The notes under the pieces were generated by a model. The model ran no database searches. It saw only the letters and a program-made list of their open reading frames with translations, and was not told the origin of the DNA. 64,000 bases of DNA from Fibrobacter sp. UWB4 (GTDB taxonomy: Bacteria; Fibrobacterota; Fibrobacteria; Fibrobacterales; Fibrobacteraceae), in assembly GCF_002210345.1 (NCBI RefSeq), contig NZ_MWQI01000002.1, positions 1 to 64,000 of the forward strand. The letters run 5' to 3'. Below are positions 1-9,231 of the stretch, in pieces. The translations under genes were made by a program, and so were the position numbers. Numbering within the stretch: position 1 is the stretch's first letter; every line of letters starts with the position of its first letter.

Positions 1-33
1 CGATGGGCTGACAAAACCCAATTTTCTTGCTAT

Positions 34-86
34 GCCAAATTATGCGTATGATTTGGCTTGACAGAGTCGTCAAAAAGCTGTATATT
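34..86 (+). promoter_or_regulatory. Sigma70-type promoter of ruvA with adjoining inverted repeat
   Basis: TTGACA (58-63) is followed after 17 bp by TATATT (81-86), 40 bp before the ruvA start. Directly upstream lies an inverted repeat, GCCAAAT (34-40) and ATTTGGC (51-57), with a 10-base loop that abuts the -35 box. It could be an operator; no T-run follows, so it is not a typical terminator. GGAG at 118-121 is the ribosome binding site. Confidence 0.75.
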
Positions 87-126
87 TGAGCAGTAGCACA
101 AAAGAGCATAAGTTTTTGGAGTTTCT

Positions 127-735
127 ATGATCGAACGAATTCGCGGCATCCTGGTACAGAAAACGCCCACATTTGTCGTTGTGGAATGCGCCGGAGTCGG
201 TTACGGCGTCAACATTTCTGCATTTACCGCAGGGAAGCTGCCCGAAGAAGGGGCCGAGGTCACCCTGCACACGAATCTCGTGGTGCGAGAAGATTCCATG
301 ACGCTGTTTGGATTTGCGGATACGACCGAAAAGAACCTCTTTCTCATGCTTCTGGATGTGAACGGGGTCGGTCCAAAGCTTGCCCAGCGGATTCTGAGCG
401 GCAGCACTCCAGCAGACCTCCTGAATATGATTGCAAGCGATAACAAGGCGGCTCTTGGGAAAATCAAGGGTCTCGGCAAAAAGACCTGCGAGCAAATGAC
501 GCTCACGCTCAAGGAAAAGGCGTCTAACATGTTGCAGTCGCTCGGCGACGTCGAGGGTAGCGGGATTACAAGCGTCGGCGCTTTGACGGGCGCAAAGCTT
601 GAAGCGGTCTTGGCACTGCACACGCTCGGAGTCAAGGACCCGATGGCAGAAAAAGCGGTTGTGAAAGCCGTTGAAGTTCTCGGAGATGGCGTTGATGCCG
701 CAGCACTTATCCCAGAGGCTTTAAAATATTTGTAA
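127..735 (+). CDS. ruvA: Holliday junction branch migration protein RuvA
   Basis: RuvA binds four-way DNA junctions as a tetramer and loads the RuvB motor during recombinational repair. The 202-residue product has the family's usual length: an N-terminal OB-fold (about 1-62), two helix-hairpin-helix motifs (NVNGVGPKLAQRIL near 79-90 and KIKGLGKKT near 112-120) and a C-terminal three-helix domain (about 155-202) that contacts RuvB. The ATG at 127 sits 5 bases after GGAG. ruvB follows 116 bp downstream on the same strand, separated by a repeat element, so the pair is probably co-transcribed from the promoter at 58-86. ruvC would be expected upstream but lies outside the window. Confidence 0.97.
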   Translation: MIERIRGILVQKTPTFVVVECAGVGYGVNISAFTAGKLPEEGAEVTLHTNLVVREDSMTLFGFADTTEKNLFLMLLDVNGVGPKLAQRILSGSTPADLLNMIASDNKAALGKIKGLGKKTCEQMTLTLKEKASNMLQSLGDVEGSGITSVGALTGAKLEAVLALHTLGVKDPMAEKAVVKAVEVLGDGVDAAALIPEALKYL

Positions 736-740
736 AAGGA

Positions 741-847
741 GATGCCCCCGGAATAAATCCGGGGTGACAAACGGCGGGCATGACAAGCCCCTAAGACAAT
801 AACTATTGACTACTGACCACTGACTATTTACCAATGACTAAGAACTA
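741..847 (+). repeat. Intergenic hairpin repeat plus short ACTNNTG-type tandem repeat
   Basis: The first half (743-783) holds a dispersed hairpin element of the form GAGATGCCCCCGG...CCGGGGTGACA followed by GCGGGCATGACA; related copies occur at about 12164, 31118 and 53400. The second half (800-845) is a degenerate 7-base periodic tract built on TGACTA/TGACCA units, with a similar tract at 63728-63753. No gene is visible here. Confidence 0.6.
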
Positions 848-851
848 GAAT

Positions 852-1889
852 ATGGAAGACCAGCGTATAATTTCCCCGCAGAAATGCTCTTTTGACGAGG
901 GCGATTCCGACCGCAACTTGCGACCGCCCAGCCTGAGCGAATTTACAGGCCAGGACGATATCAAGGAAAGCCTTTCGATTGCGATTGAAGCCGCAAAGCA
1001 GCGCGGCGACGCGCTGGACCATTGCCTGTTCGCAGGGCCTCCGGGACTTGGCAAAACGACGCTTTCAAGCATCATCGCCAAAGAAATGGGCGTAAACATC
1101 CACATCACGAGCGGCCCGGTTCTCGAAAAGGCAAGCGACCTTGCCGGGCTGCTGACGAGCCTGCAAGAGAACGACATTCTGTTCATCGACGAGATCCACC
1201 GCCTGAATCGCGTGGTCGAGGAATACCTCTACCCCGCCATGGAAGATTTCAGGCTCGACATCATGCTCGATTCTGGCCCTGCGGCAAGGAGCGTGAACCT
1301 CCCGCTCAAGCACTTTACACTCGTTGGCGCCACAACGCGCAGCGGGCTTTTGACGGGGCCGCTCCGCGACCGTTTCGGGTTGCAATACCGGCTGGAACTC
1401 TATAACGAAAAAGACATCGTCAAGATCCTCATGAGGAGCGCACGCATTCTAGGCGTCGATCTTTCTGAAGATGCAGCCAAGATTCTCGGCGGCCGCTGCC
1501 GCGGGACGCCCCGTGTAGCAAACCGAGTCCTCAGGCGCTGCCGAGACGTAGCGCAGGTTCGCGGTACAGGAGTCATCGACGAACGTGCGGCCCTCAAGAC
1601 GCTCGAAATGCTTGGCATCGACAGCGAAGGGCTTGACCCGACCGACCGCAAGATTCTCGCGATGATGATCGACAAGTTTAACGGAGGCCCGGTCGGTCTC
1701 GGAACGATCAGTGCCGCCATGGGCGAAGAGCCGGACACGCTCGAAGAAGTCTACGAGCCGTACCTGCTACAGAAGGGGCTTATTTCCCGTACGCCACGCG
1801 GTCGCGTCGCGACCCACAACGCCTACAGGATGTTGCATAAGCCAATCCCCAAGTCGCTAATCAACGAGCAGACGGAACTGCTACTGTGA
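852..1889 (+). CDS. ruvB: Holliday junction branch migration ATPase RuvB
   Basis: RuvB is the hexameric AAA+ motor that pumps DNA through the RuvA-bound junction. The 345-residue product has Walker A AGPPGLGKTT (61-70), Walker B with DEIH (113-116), the sensor/arginine-finger segment LVGATTRSGLLTGPLRDRFG (about 157-176), and a C-terminal winged helix with RTPRGRVAT. The length matches the family. The ATG at 852 follows a repeat tract and has only a weak upstream purine stretch; no better start exists. It is the second gene of a ruvA-ruvB pair. After its stop comes a dispersed repeat (1893-2010). Confidence 0.97.
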   Translation: MEDQRIISPQKCSFDEGDSDRNLRPPSLSEFTGQDDIKESLSIAIEAAKQRGDALDHCLFAGPPGLGKTTLSSIIAKEMGVNIHITSGPVLEKASDLAGLLTSLQENDILFIDEIHRLNRVVEEYLYPAMEDFRLDIMLDSGPAARSVNLPLKHFTLVGATTRSGLLTGPLRDRFGLQYRLELYNEKDIVKILMRSARILGVDLSEDAAKILGGRCRGTPRVANRVLRRCRDVAQVRGTGVIDERAALKTLEMLGIDSEGLDPTDRKILAMMIDKFNGGPVGLGTISAAMGEEPDTLEEVYEPYLLQKGLISRTPRGRVATHNAYRMLHKPIPKSLINEQTELLL

Positions 1890-1892
1890 AAA

Positions 1893-2010
1893 ATCACTGG
1901 ATCCCTCGGGCTACGCCCTCGGGATGACGAGAAGAAAACACCCATTCGGGATGACAAAAAAACAACCATTCAGGATAATAAGAAATCGCCCTTTCAGGAT
2001 GACGAGAAGG
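1893..2010 (+). repeat. Dispersed ACTGGATCC/GGATGACG element with tandem units
   Basis: This begins with an ACTGGATCC..CGGGCTACGCCC..GGGATGACG hairpin-type element that recurs in several intergenic spots of the window (about 10741, 11352, 30950, 63570). It continues as three degenerate units of roughly 33 bases, each containing CATTC(A/G)GGAT or CTTTCAGGAT followed by A-rich sequence. Confidence 0.6.
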
Positions 2011-2012
2011 AA

Positions 2013-3464
2013 TTACCTGAATTCCGGTGCAATGGTCAGCACAAGGTTGATGCCATGCAGCCCGTGGAACGCAAACTGCATACGGAACAGGAACATATCC
2101 GGTTTACGGACACGCACACCAAAACCCCATGAATTATAGAGGTTCTTTTTGGACCAATGGTTGATCTTATCGCTAATGATGGCATATTCATCAAAAACAA
2201 CGCCATCCACTAGACGGTCGATCGGCCAGCGGTATTCCGCCGAAAATCCAAGAATAAAGGGACTCGCCCAAGAATCGGCATACCCGCGCAACGGATAACG
2301 GGCATCCAGCAAGTGATAAGCCGAATACGGTGCGCCACCCTTCTCGACCTCCCACATTCCCATGAAACGCAGCTGGAACGCGAGTACGCGATGTTCAAAA
2401 AGCGTCTCCACCAAATTTTCCGGGCGCCATACGCGCAAGACTTCATTCCACGAGAAGTCCGTATAGAACTTTCTCGTCTTGCGGCCTTCTTTTGCGGAAA
2501 GCACATACTTGTCGGCACGGCCGATAAAGAAGTAGATCTGGTAAAACGCATCAAGGCTTATATAATCGTGATTCTTGCCGCCATCTTTCAATGCCCCGGA
2601 TCGTTTCAGCCCCGCCTGGGCCAGGTTTTCCTCGGAAATTCCCCCGTAATCGCTAGTAAACACATAAGAAGCCTTCAAGCTTATACGCTGGCCTCTCGAC
2701 GGTGCATACGGAAAATCCAAGTTATCAAAAACGATATTTGCATATAAAGGAATTTCAAAATGATTCTGGTACAAGCCTCGATCTGCAATCGAGTACTTCG
2801 CATCATCCAGCACAGAATCCTTTATGTCCGTAAAATTTGCAAGGTGATAATCAAAATCAGAACCAAAGCTCAAGTTCAGATTTCTCGATTCAGTAATCGG
2901 GAACCCCAGCTTAGCCCCAATCGTAAGCAACGTATCGGACTGATGGAACAGGCTCTTTGTCCCTGGAATTACAAAGAAATCATCGCGATTCATGTCCAGA
3001 TTGACATTCACGGAACCGTACATTTTCTTGTTCCAAAGTCCCTGCTTCGAATACCGCAGCTTAACTTCGACATCGCTATTTGCAAAATAATGACCTTCAA
3101 AGACTCCGTAGTCCCCTTCAATAAAAATATTCCTATGCCGGTAGCAAACGCCAAGCATCGTGGAACTCCCCGGTTTCAGGTTCAGGACCGGATAAATGAG
3201 GATATTCTTATTGGAGCCAAACGTAATCAGCTCCACGGCCTTGTCTACAACGCCATTATCAATTGCATATTGTAACGGAGCCGAAATCGGGTAAACCAGC
3301 GAACCAAAGAACGGCTGGACCACATGGATAAACGGCCATGAAAGGATCTCAGTAAACGACATGGAACCAGAAGAGGAGTCCTGCACGGCATCGCGCGACT
3401 CCTCCGCGTGCGCCGGCAAACACAGCACACCCACAAGCACCAGTAATGTTACCAAACGAATCAT
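2013..3464 (-). CDS. Omp85/BamA-like outer-membrane beta-barrel protein
   Basis: The protein begins with a signal peptide (MIRLVTLLVLVGVLCLPAHA) and is then rich in alternating, aromatic-bordered segments typical of a transmembrane beta-barrel. It ends with strands such as WGFGVRVRKPDMFLFRMQFA and a terminal aromatic-basic pair, as in the surface antigen (D15/BamA) family. No POTRA repeats are evident in about 480 residues, so this is probably a barrel-only Omp85 relative and not BamA itself. An in-frame GTG lies two codons upstream; I prefer the ATG at 3464 because AGGG sits 6 bases before it. It is transcribed divergently from the MMPL exporter across about 30 bp. The function is unknown; an outer-membrane export or assembly role is inference. 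Confidence 0.75.
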   Translation of the reverse strand: MIRLVTLLVLVGVLCLPAHAEESRDAVQDSSSGSMSFTEILSWPFIHVVQPFFGSLVYPISAPLQYAIDNGVVDKAVELITFGSNKNILIYPVLNLKPGSSTMLGVCYRHRNIFIEGDYGVFEGHYFANSDVEVKLRYSKQGLWNKKMYGSVNVNLDMNRDDFFVIPGTKSLFHQSDTLLTIGAKLGFPITESRNLNLSFGSDFDYHLANFTDIKDSVLDDAKYSIADRGLYQNHFEIPLYANIVFDNLDFPYAPSRGQRISLKASYVFTSDYGGISEENLAQAGLKRSGALKDGGKNHDYISLDAFYQIYFFIGRADKYVLSAKEGRKTRKFYTDFSWNEVLRVWRPENLVETLFEHRVLAFQLRFMGMWEVEKGGAPYSAYHLLDARYPLRGYADSWASPFILGFSAEYRWPIDRLVDGVVFDEYAIISDKINHWSKKNLYNSWGFGVRVRKPDMFLFRMQFAFHGLHGINLVLTIAPEFR

Positions 3465-3493
3465 TTCCACCCTAATATATAGTTATATTGAGT
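3465..3493. promoter_or_regulatory. Back-to-back promoters of the barrel protein and MMPL genes
   Basis: Only 29 bp separate two divergent starts. On the plus strand TATATT (3484-3489) lies 4 bases before the ATG at 3494; on the minus strand TATATT (plus 3474-3479) lies 9 bases before the ATG at 3464. Both transcripts would have extremely short leaders. Confidence 0.5.
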
Positions 3494-5914
3494 ATGATGT
3501 TTTCACTTTTTGCAAAAATTATCAAAAAATTAGCGACTTATCCCAAGATTATCCTGACGGTATTCCTTGCGGTAGGGATTTTGAGCATTTACCCCATCAT
3601 GCACTTGCGCTGGGATTTACAGCTACAGGACACAATCACCAGCGCTCGCGAACCAAGCAATGTCAAAAAAATCGAAGATGAATTCGGAGGACTTGGCAGC
3701 CTCATTGTCATACTCCAGTCCGAGGATTCAAGCGCAAACTACCGCATCGCCAAGAATCTCGCAGAGCAAATGCAGAAGGATCCGTCCGTCCATTTTGCAG
3801 ATTTTGAAACCGATATCGAATTTTACAGAAAGAACAAGTTTCTCTACGCAAGCGAAAGCGATATCGAGATCATGGTACACCGCATAGAGAAACTCAAGCG
3901 CGACTACATATTAAAGAGCAATCCGCTATACATCGACTTAAGAAGCGTGATTGATTCGATTACGCAGACAACGGCAGAACAGCGCGCACAGCTACTGAGC
4001 GATCTCGAAAAGAAATATTTCGACAAGCTCTCCGTGAGCCATTCCAACAAAACAGGCACAATCCGCATTATCGAGATTTATCCGTCACACTCGATTTCCG
4101 ATTTACAGGCAAATAGGCAGCTGTACTATACCGTACAAAGAGCGCTTCAAAAAGAAGAAAAGCCAAGCGACTTGCATATACACTACGCCGGGAAAGTCTA
4201 CGAATCCATCCAGACCGGCAAGCGGCTCCTGCCCGAAGCGAAAATGGTCGGCATCGTAACGACCGTTCTCATTCTCGTGCTTCTCATCCTCAATTTTTAC
4301 AAGCAACCGCAGCTGATCCTTATTTCGGCATTGCCTATCGCGACACCGATTGTCACGACGATGGCGTGTTCGTACTTGTTCTACGGACGCATCAACCTGT
4401 TTACGCTCTTGCTTGCAATTGTACTTCCCGGACAGGCGCTGCAAATTATCAACCACGTCCTCAACCGATACTTCCTGGAGCGCGAACAGAAGCTGAGTCC
4501 ACAACTCAGCATCGAAAGCGCGTTGCTCGGCATTGGCCCTTCGACCGCAGTATCCAGTTTTGCGTTTGCCGCCTTGTTCGCATGTCTCATCTTGATTCCT
4601 CTGCCTGGGCTTCAGGAACTTGGCGTCCTCGGTTCCACAGGATGCATTTTGAACTGGGCGATCACATTGCTTTTCTCCACCGCCCTTTTGCAAGTGACAC
4701 AACGCAAAAAACCATTCTCGATTAGGCACGCGCAAATCCATCCGGAATACAGGATTTCGATGCTTTCCAATCGTGTAAACTGGATTATCTTTTCGATTAT
4801 TATTGCAGCAAGCCTTGTTGGGCTTTACTTCGGGGGAACGAAAATTCACATCCGCAACGACTTTTCAGCAACAGAAATCAACTACAAAAATGCAACCATC
4901 GACTCGCTGATTGCACAAACGGGATTCATGAACAAGACTCCCATAATCGTGATGATTCCGGAAAGCGCCGAAAGCGAGAACCTGCTGGAACAATTTACCA
5001 AGCTCAAGAATGACGGTAATCTTTCGACCGTCAATTCCCTGTTTACGCTTGCGCAGTTCTCCCCCAACTTGCAGCAGAAGAAAATGGAAAAGCTCCGCCA
5101 GCTGCACAACTTGATCACAAAGGAATTCCGCGAAGCGCTCTCGAAGAGCGAACTGGAAAATCTAGAAAAGGTGGAACAGGCGCTGGAATTTGACGAAACG
5201 GACGATTTTGAACCGCCCGAGTACATCGCCAAGAAGTTCCGCGACAAACACGGCAAGCAAGGGCGTTTTGCTTTTATCTTCACGGACATCAAGGAACATT
5301 TCGGCAGCGAATGCGTGAAGTTGTACAAGGAACTCCACCAGATTGAAGGGATTGATAACGGAAAATACTTGGTGGCGGGCATACCGATTACACGCGCTAT
5401 TTTCTTGGACAGGATTACAAATAACTTTAGTAGGCCATTGCAAGTGGGCGGTATTCTCGTATTCCTGTTCATGCTCGTTTACTACAACCGTTTAAGCCGC
5501 GCCTTGTTCACAGCCCTCCCCTCAGTTTTTGCGGCATGCTGGTTCATTGCGGCGCTCAACTTCTTTGATGTCAAGATTTCGGCGTACAGTGCCCTCATTT
5601 TCCCGATTCTCATTGGCGCAAGCGTTGACGGTTCGCTCCAGTTTTTCACGGCGTATTACGAAAAACAAAAAGGGACGGCGCTTACCATTTTAAGGGACAA
5701 GTTCTTCACAATCTTTCTTTCGCAGATGGCGGCCTTCATCGGTACATACGGTATGCTCATTTCGTCCCATCCGGGACTGCGCAGCATGGGCTATGTTTCG
5801 TTGACAGGGCTTATCTGCATATTCATCGCCCAGTTCACCATCTTCCCCCTCATCGCAGGCTCTCTCGACCAATACCGCCTGAGAAAACAAAGGAAAAAGG
5901 AAGCCCACAAATGA
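3494..5914 (+). CDS. RND-superfamily MMPL-type exporter
   Basis: This inner-membrane protein of about 806 residues has the RND two-fold layout: TM1 near the N-terminus, a large periplasmic loop (about 35-245), a block of five TM helices (about 250-410), a second first-helix (near 430-455), a second periplasmic loop, and a final TM block (about 650-790). The second block carries the GASVDGSLQF segment characteristic of MMPL/SSD proteins. The HpnN/MMPL group moves lipids or hydrophobic molecules across the inner membrane; the substrate here is not readable. The frame opens with TTG two codons earlier, and ATG at 3494 is chosen. It overlaps the aminotransferase start by 4 bases (ATGA), indicating translational coupling. 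Confidence 0.82.
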   Translation: MMFSLFAKIIKKLATYPKIILTVFLAVGILSIYPIMHLRWDLQLQDTITSAREPSNVKKIEDEFGGLGSLIVILQSEDSSANYRIAKNLAEQMQKDPSVHFADFETDIEFYRKNKFLYASESDIEIMVHRIEKLKRDYILKSNPLYIDLRSVIDSITQTTAEQRAQLLSDLEKKYFDKLSVSHSNKTGTIRIIEIYPSHSISDLQANRQLYYTVQRALQKEEKPSDLHIHYAGKVYESIQTGKRLLPEAKMVGIVTTVLILVLLILNFYKQPQLILISALPIATPIVTTMACSYLFYGRINLFTLLLAIVLPGQALQIINHVLNRYFLEREQKLSPQLSIESALLGIGPSTAVSSFAFAALFACLILIPLPGLQELGVLGSTGCILNWAITLLFSTALLQVTQRKKPFSIRHAQIHPEYRISMLSNRVNWIIFSIIIAASLVGLYFGGTKIHIRNDFSATEINYKNATIDSLIAQTGFMNKTPIIVMIPESAESENLLEQFTKLKNDGNLSTVNSLFTLAQFSPNLQQKKMEKLRQLHNLITKEFREALSKSELENLEKVEQALEFDETDDFEPPEYIAKKFRDKHGKQGRFAFIFTDIKEHFGSECVKLYKELHQIEGIDNGKYLVAGIPITRAIFLDRITNNFSRPLQVGGILVFLFMLVYYNRLSRALFTALPSVFAACWFIAALNFFDVKISAYSALIFPILIGASVDGSLQFFTAYYEKQKGTALTILRDKFFTIFLSQMAAFIGTYGMLISSHPGLRSMGYVSLTGLICIFIAQFTIFPLIAGSLDQYRLRKQRKKEAHK

Positions 5915-7101
5915 AATCGCTTTCCGATAGAACGCAAAACATTGCAGCATCGCTCACCGTCGCCATCGACACAATGGCAAAACAGATGATCGCAGACGGC
6001 AAGGACGTCGTGAGTCTCGGCGCAGGCGAACCCGACTTTGGAACGCCCACCCCCATTCAAGATGCGGCTATCGAAGCGATCCGCGCAGGCAAAACACGCT
6101 ACACCGCCCCCGTCGGGATTCTCGATGTGCGCAAAGCAGTCGCCCAAAAATTGGAAGAAGAAAACGGCCTCCATTACGACGCATCGCAAATCATCATGAC
6201 GAGCGGTGCAAAGCATGCCGTGTTCAACGCGCTCGCCGCCTTGATTAACCCGGGCGACGAAGTGATCATCCCCGCCCCGTACTGGGTCACGTATCCGGAA
6301 CTTGTGAAGTGGCTCGGCGGTACACCTGTTTTTGTGGAAGCAGGCATCGAAAAGAATTTCAAGATCGACGCGGAAGACTTGCGCAAGGCTTGCACACCGC
6401 GCACAAAGGCGATTCTCCTGAACAACCCGTGCAACCCGACTGGCGCCGTTTACAGCAAGAGCGAACTTGAAGCGTTAGCAAAAGAAATTGTCGCGCAGGA
6501 CATCTACTGCATCTCGGACGAAGTTTATGAATACTTTGTCTACGATACGGAATTTACAAGCGCCGCAGTGTTCCCCGGAATGGCCGAACGCACAATTGTG
6601 ATTAACGGTTTTTCGAAATCGCATTGCATGACCGGCTGGAGAATCGGTTACGATGCCGCCCCCGCTTCGATTGCAAAGATTATCGGCAAAATTCAGGGAC
6701 AGGCCACGCACCACCCGAGCAATGTCGCGCAGTACGCCGCCCTCGGCGCACTCAACATGGACAAGAGCAATGTGCACGCCATGCAGGCCGCCTTCCGCAA
6801 GCGCAGAGCCTACATGCTTGAACGCACTTCGTTCCTCTCGACTAAGCCGCGCGCACCCGAAGGCGCATTCTACCTGTTTGCACCGGTGAGCGATTACTAC
6901 GGCAAAAAGACTACGGACGGCAAGGTGATTGCAGGCTCGATTGATTTTTGCAGCGCACTTTTGGAAAGCAAGGGACTTGCGATTGTGCCTGGCGCCGCCT
7001 TTGGCGACGACACTTGCGTCCGATTCTCGTATGCGGCAAGCGACGAAAATCTCGCGAAAGCTTGCAACCGCTTTGAAGCGTTCGTGAAAGAACTACAATA
7101 A
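5911..7101 (+). CDS. Pyridoxal-phosphate aspartate-type aminotransferase (class I)
   Basis: This is a fold type I aminotransferase of 396 residues, closest in pattern to the aspartate aminotransferase subgroup found in many bacteria. It has GAGEPDFGTPTPIQ near the N-terminus, NNPCNPTGAVY (171-181), SDEVYEYFVYD, and the Schiff-base lysine K236 in NGFSKSHCMTGWRIGY. The family transfers the amino group of aspartate (or a related amino acid) to 2-oxoglutarate in the cytoplasm. The start overlaps the stop of the MMPL gene (ATGA). The FHA-ABC gene follows after 12 bp, so the three or four genes probably form one transcript. Substrate specificity cannot be settled from the sequence. Confidence 0.92.
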   Translation: MKSLSDRTQNIAASLTVAIDTMAKQMIADGKDVVSLGAGEPDFGTPTPIQDAAIEAIRAGKTRYTAPVGILDVRKAVAQKLEEENGLHYDASQIIMTSGAKHAVFNALAALINPGDEVIIPAPYWVTYPELVKWLGGTPVFVEAGIEKNFKIDAEDLRKACTPRTKAILLNNPCNPTGAVYSKSELEALAKEIVAQDIYCISDEVYEYFVYDTEFTSAAVFPGMAERTIVINGFSKSHCMTGWRIGYDAAPASIAKIIGKIQGQATHHPSNVAQYAALGALNMDKSNVHAMQAAFRKRRAYMLERTSFLSTKPRAPEGAFYLFAPVSDYYGKKTTDGKVIAGSIDFCSALLESKGLAIVPGAAFGDDTCVRFSYAASDENLAKACNRFEAFVKELQ

Positions 7102-7113
7102 CGGACAAACGCG

Positions 7114-9231
7114 ATGTTCCCATTCCGCCTCGTCAATCCAGACCCGTCAAAGCCTTTCACCATCGGGCGCAAATCGGACAACATTTTGCAGTTCGACAAC
7201 CTGATGGTTTCGAGGTATCATGCGGTTCTGAATTTTACGGACGGCAAATGGATTTTGCAAAGCTTGACCCAGAACAGCATCACGATGCTGAACGGGAAAG
7301 ACGTGACGACCGCAGCAATTAGCGACGGCGATGTGATTCACATTGGGCCGAGGCAGTTGCGGGCGACGCTCCGTGGCGCAGATCTGACGCTCTTGATTAT
7401 GGAGCGAGAAGCGGAAAGCGATATGCAGACCGTAACGCTTTCGACGGAATGGAGAGAAATTGAAATTCCTGGAATCGGGAAAGCGAAGTGCCGCGGGATT
7501 GTGAGCCGAGATGCGCGCAGTTCTGGGGAAGCCCGCGAAAATCGTGCCGAGATCAAGTTTGCCAAAACGATTGTGGACGAGAGCGGCAAGCGCACACGCA
7601 CGATTGCGATTGCAAACGGAGATGCGAGCCGTTTTGAATCAGCCGTGGTCGGGTTCCGCAATAACGATTTGTTGATTGAAGCGCAAAATTCGGGCTTTGA
7701 CGTTTTCGCACAAAACGTGAACATCTTCGCCGGAAAAAAGCAATTATTAAAAGGGATTGATTTCGAACTCCCCGCTGGCGAGATTCTTGCGATTATCGGG
7801 CGTTCCGGGCAAGGCAAGTCTTCGCTTCTGAAGATGATTCAAGGCATCAACAGTTGCGACAAGCAAAGCATTGTACGCATCGGCGGTGTCGATTACCGCA
7901 AAAACGAGATTCGCAGGCGCATTGCCATATTGCCGCAAGACCCGCCGCTCCGCCCGGAGCTGACCGTCGAAGAAACCATTCTCGACGGTGCGCGTTCGTC
8001 GATGGACATTCAGAATTTCAAGCAAGATGCACTTGCGCGACTCGAAAAGTTCTGCGAACTTTTCGGGCTGAGCGGACGCAAGCATAACCTCGTGAAGACG
8101 CTCAGCGGCGGCGAAATGCGCCGCGTCGCGCTCGCACGAGAACTCATGGGCAATCCAGGACTCGTGATTCTCGACGAGCCGCTCTCGGGTCTTGACCCGT
8201 ACAATTCGAGAATCCTATGTACGCACCTCAAACAGCTAGCGTTCCTCGGCCATACAATTATCCTCACGACGCACAGCTACGAAGCATTGCAGATTGCAAA
8301 TAAAGTTCTCGTACTGCACCAGGGCGAAGAAGCGTTCTTCGGAACCGTTCAGGCGGCCTACACGCACTTCAACACGAACGATCCGCAAGCGCTCCTCACG
8401 AGCATCACGCAAAGCAAATCAGCCGAGTGGCGCGCATTTCGAACAGCATCTAAAGCAAGCGAAAGCCCGAACAGCGTCAAAAAGAAAGCATCCAAGTATT
8501 ACTTTGAACGCACCAGGCTCCCCCGCAATTTCGCCTACACCGTGCGCATCACCGCCAAGCAGTGGTTCCGCGACAAGGGCCGCATTGCAGCGCTTTTTGT
8601 GCAGCCCGCGATTATCGGATTTTTGCTCTCGCAGATATTCTCCAACCAAAGTTCGCTCTGGACCGTCGCCTTTGCGATCATCCTTTGTGCGAACTGGTTT
8701 GCGCTTTCGCTTTCCATCCGTGAAATCGTGCAGGAGAAAGACATTCTCCGAGACAAGTTCCGCCGGGGCGTATCCGCCATCTCGACGCTTACAGCCAAAT
8801 GCACTCTCCCCATCATTTTCACGATGATGCAGACAGCCATTGTCTATGCGTTTATCAGTACCCGCATTACCCCCCACCCCCAAATTGCGCTTATCGCCTG
8901 CGTTTTCGCCTGCATCGCCATCCCCGCAACCACCGTCGGGCTGTTCACAAGTACACTTTCCAAAAATACGAGCCAGGCAAACGCCTTCTTGCCGCTACTC
9001 ATCATCCCGCAAGTCGCGCTCGCAGGCGCCCTCGTGCCACTCGATCAAATGCAGCCCATTGGCCGCGCCCTCTCCAGCATCATCTGGTCGCGCTACAATC
9101 AAGCTTCACTCCTCAACATTTTGCTGGAACGAAAAGACGACATTTTCAACACGATTTTTGCCATCGCCATCGCACTTAGTTTCTATATTGTTACTGCAAT
9201 TTTACTACACAAATTAAAGAAGCCAAGATGA
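7114..9231 (+). CDS. FHA domain - ABC transporter ATPase - ABC2 permease fusion
   Basis: One 705-residue chain combines three modules. An N-terminal FHA domain (about 1-90, with IGRKSDN, SRYHA and LNG) recognises phosphothreonine. An ABC ATPase follows, with Walker A GRSGQGKS (229-236), signature LSGGE (330-334), Walker B LVILDEP (350-356) and the switch histidine in TTHSYEAL. The C-terminal permease with about six TM helices (about 475-705) is of the ABCG/ABC-2 type. Such half-transporters dimerise to export lipids, polysaccharides or unknown substrates. The gene ends in an ATGA overlap with the Ser/Thr kinase gene, which suggests that the kinase phosphorylates a partner sensed by the FHA domain. 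That pairing is inference from context. Confidence 0.88.
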   Translation: MFPFRLVNPDPSKPFTIGRKSDNILQFDNLMVSRYHAVLNFTDGKWILQSLTQNSITMLNGKDVTTAAISDGDVIHIGPRQLRATLRGADLTLLIMEREAESDMQTVTLSTEWREIEIPGIGKAKCRGIVSRDARSSGEARENRAEIKFAKTIVDESGKRTRTIAIANGDASRFESAVVGFRNNDLLIEAQNSGFDVFAQNVNIFAGKKQLLKGIDFELPAGEILAIIGRSGQGKSSLLKMIQGINSCDKQSIVRIGGVDYRKNEIRRRIAILPQDPPLRPELTVEETILDGARSSMDIQNFKQDALARLEKFCELFGLSGRKHNLVKTLSGGEMRRVALARELMGNPGLVILDEPLSGLDPYNSRILCTHLKQLAFLGHTIILTTHSYEALQIANKVLVLHQGEEAFFGTVQAAYTHFNTNDPQALLTSITQSKSAEWRAFRTASKASESPNSVKKKASKYYFERTRLPRNFAYTVRITAKQWFRDKGRIAALFVQPAIIGFLLSQIFSNQSSLWTVAFAIILCANWFALSLSIREIVQEKDILRDKFRRGVSAISTLTAKCTLPIIFTMMQTAIVYAFISTRITPHPQIALIACVFACIAIPATTVGLFTSTLSKNTSQANAFLPLLIIPQVALAGALVPLDQMQPIGRALSSIIWSRYNQASLLNILLERKDDIFNTIFAIAIALSFYIVTAILLHKLKKPR

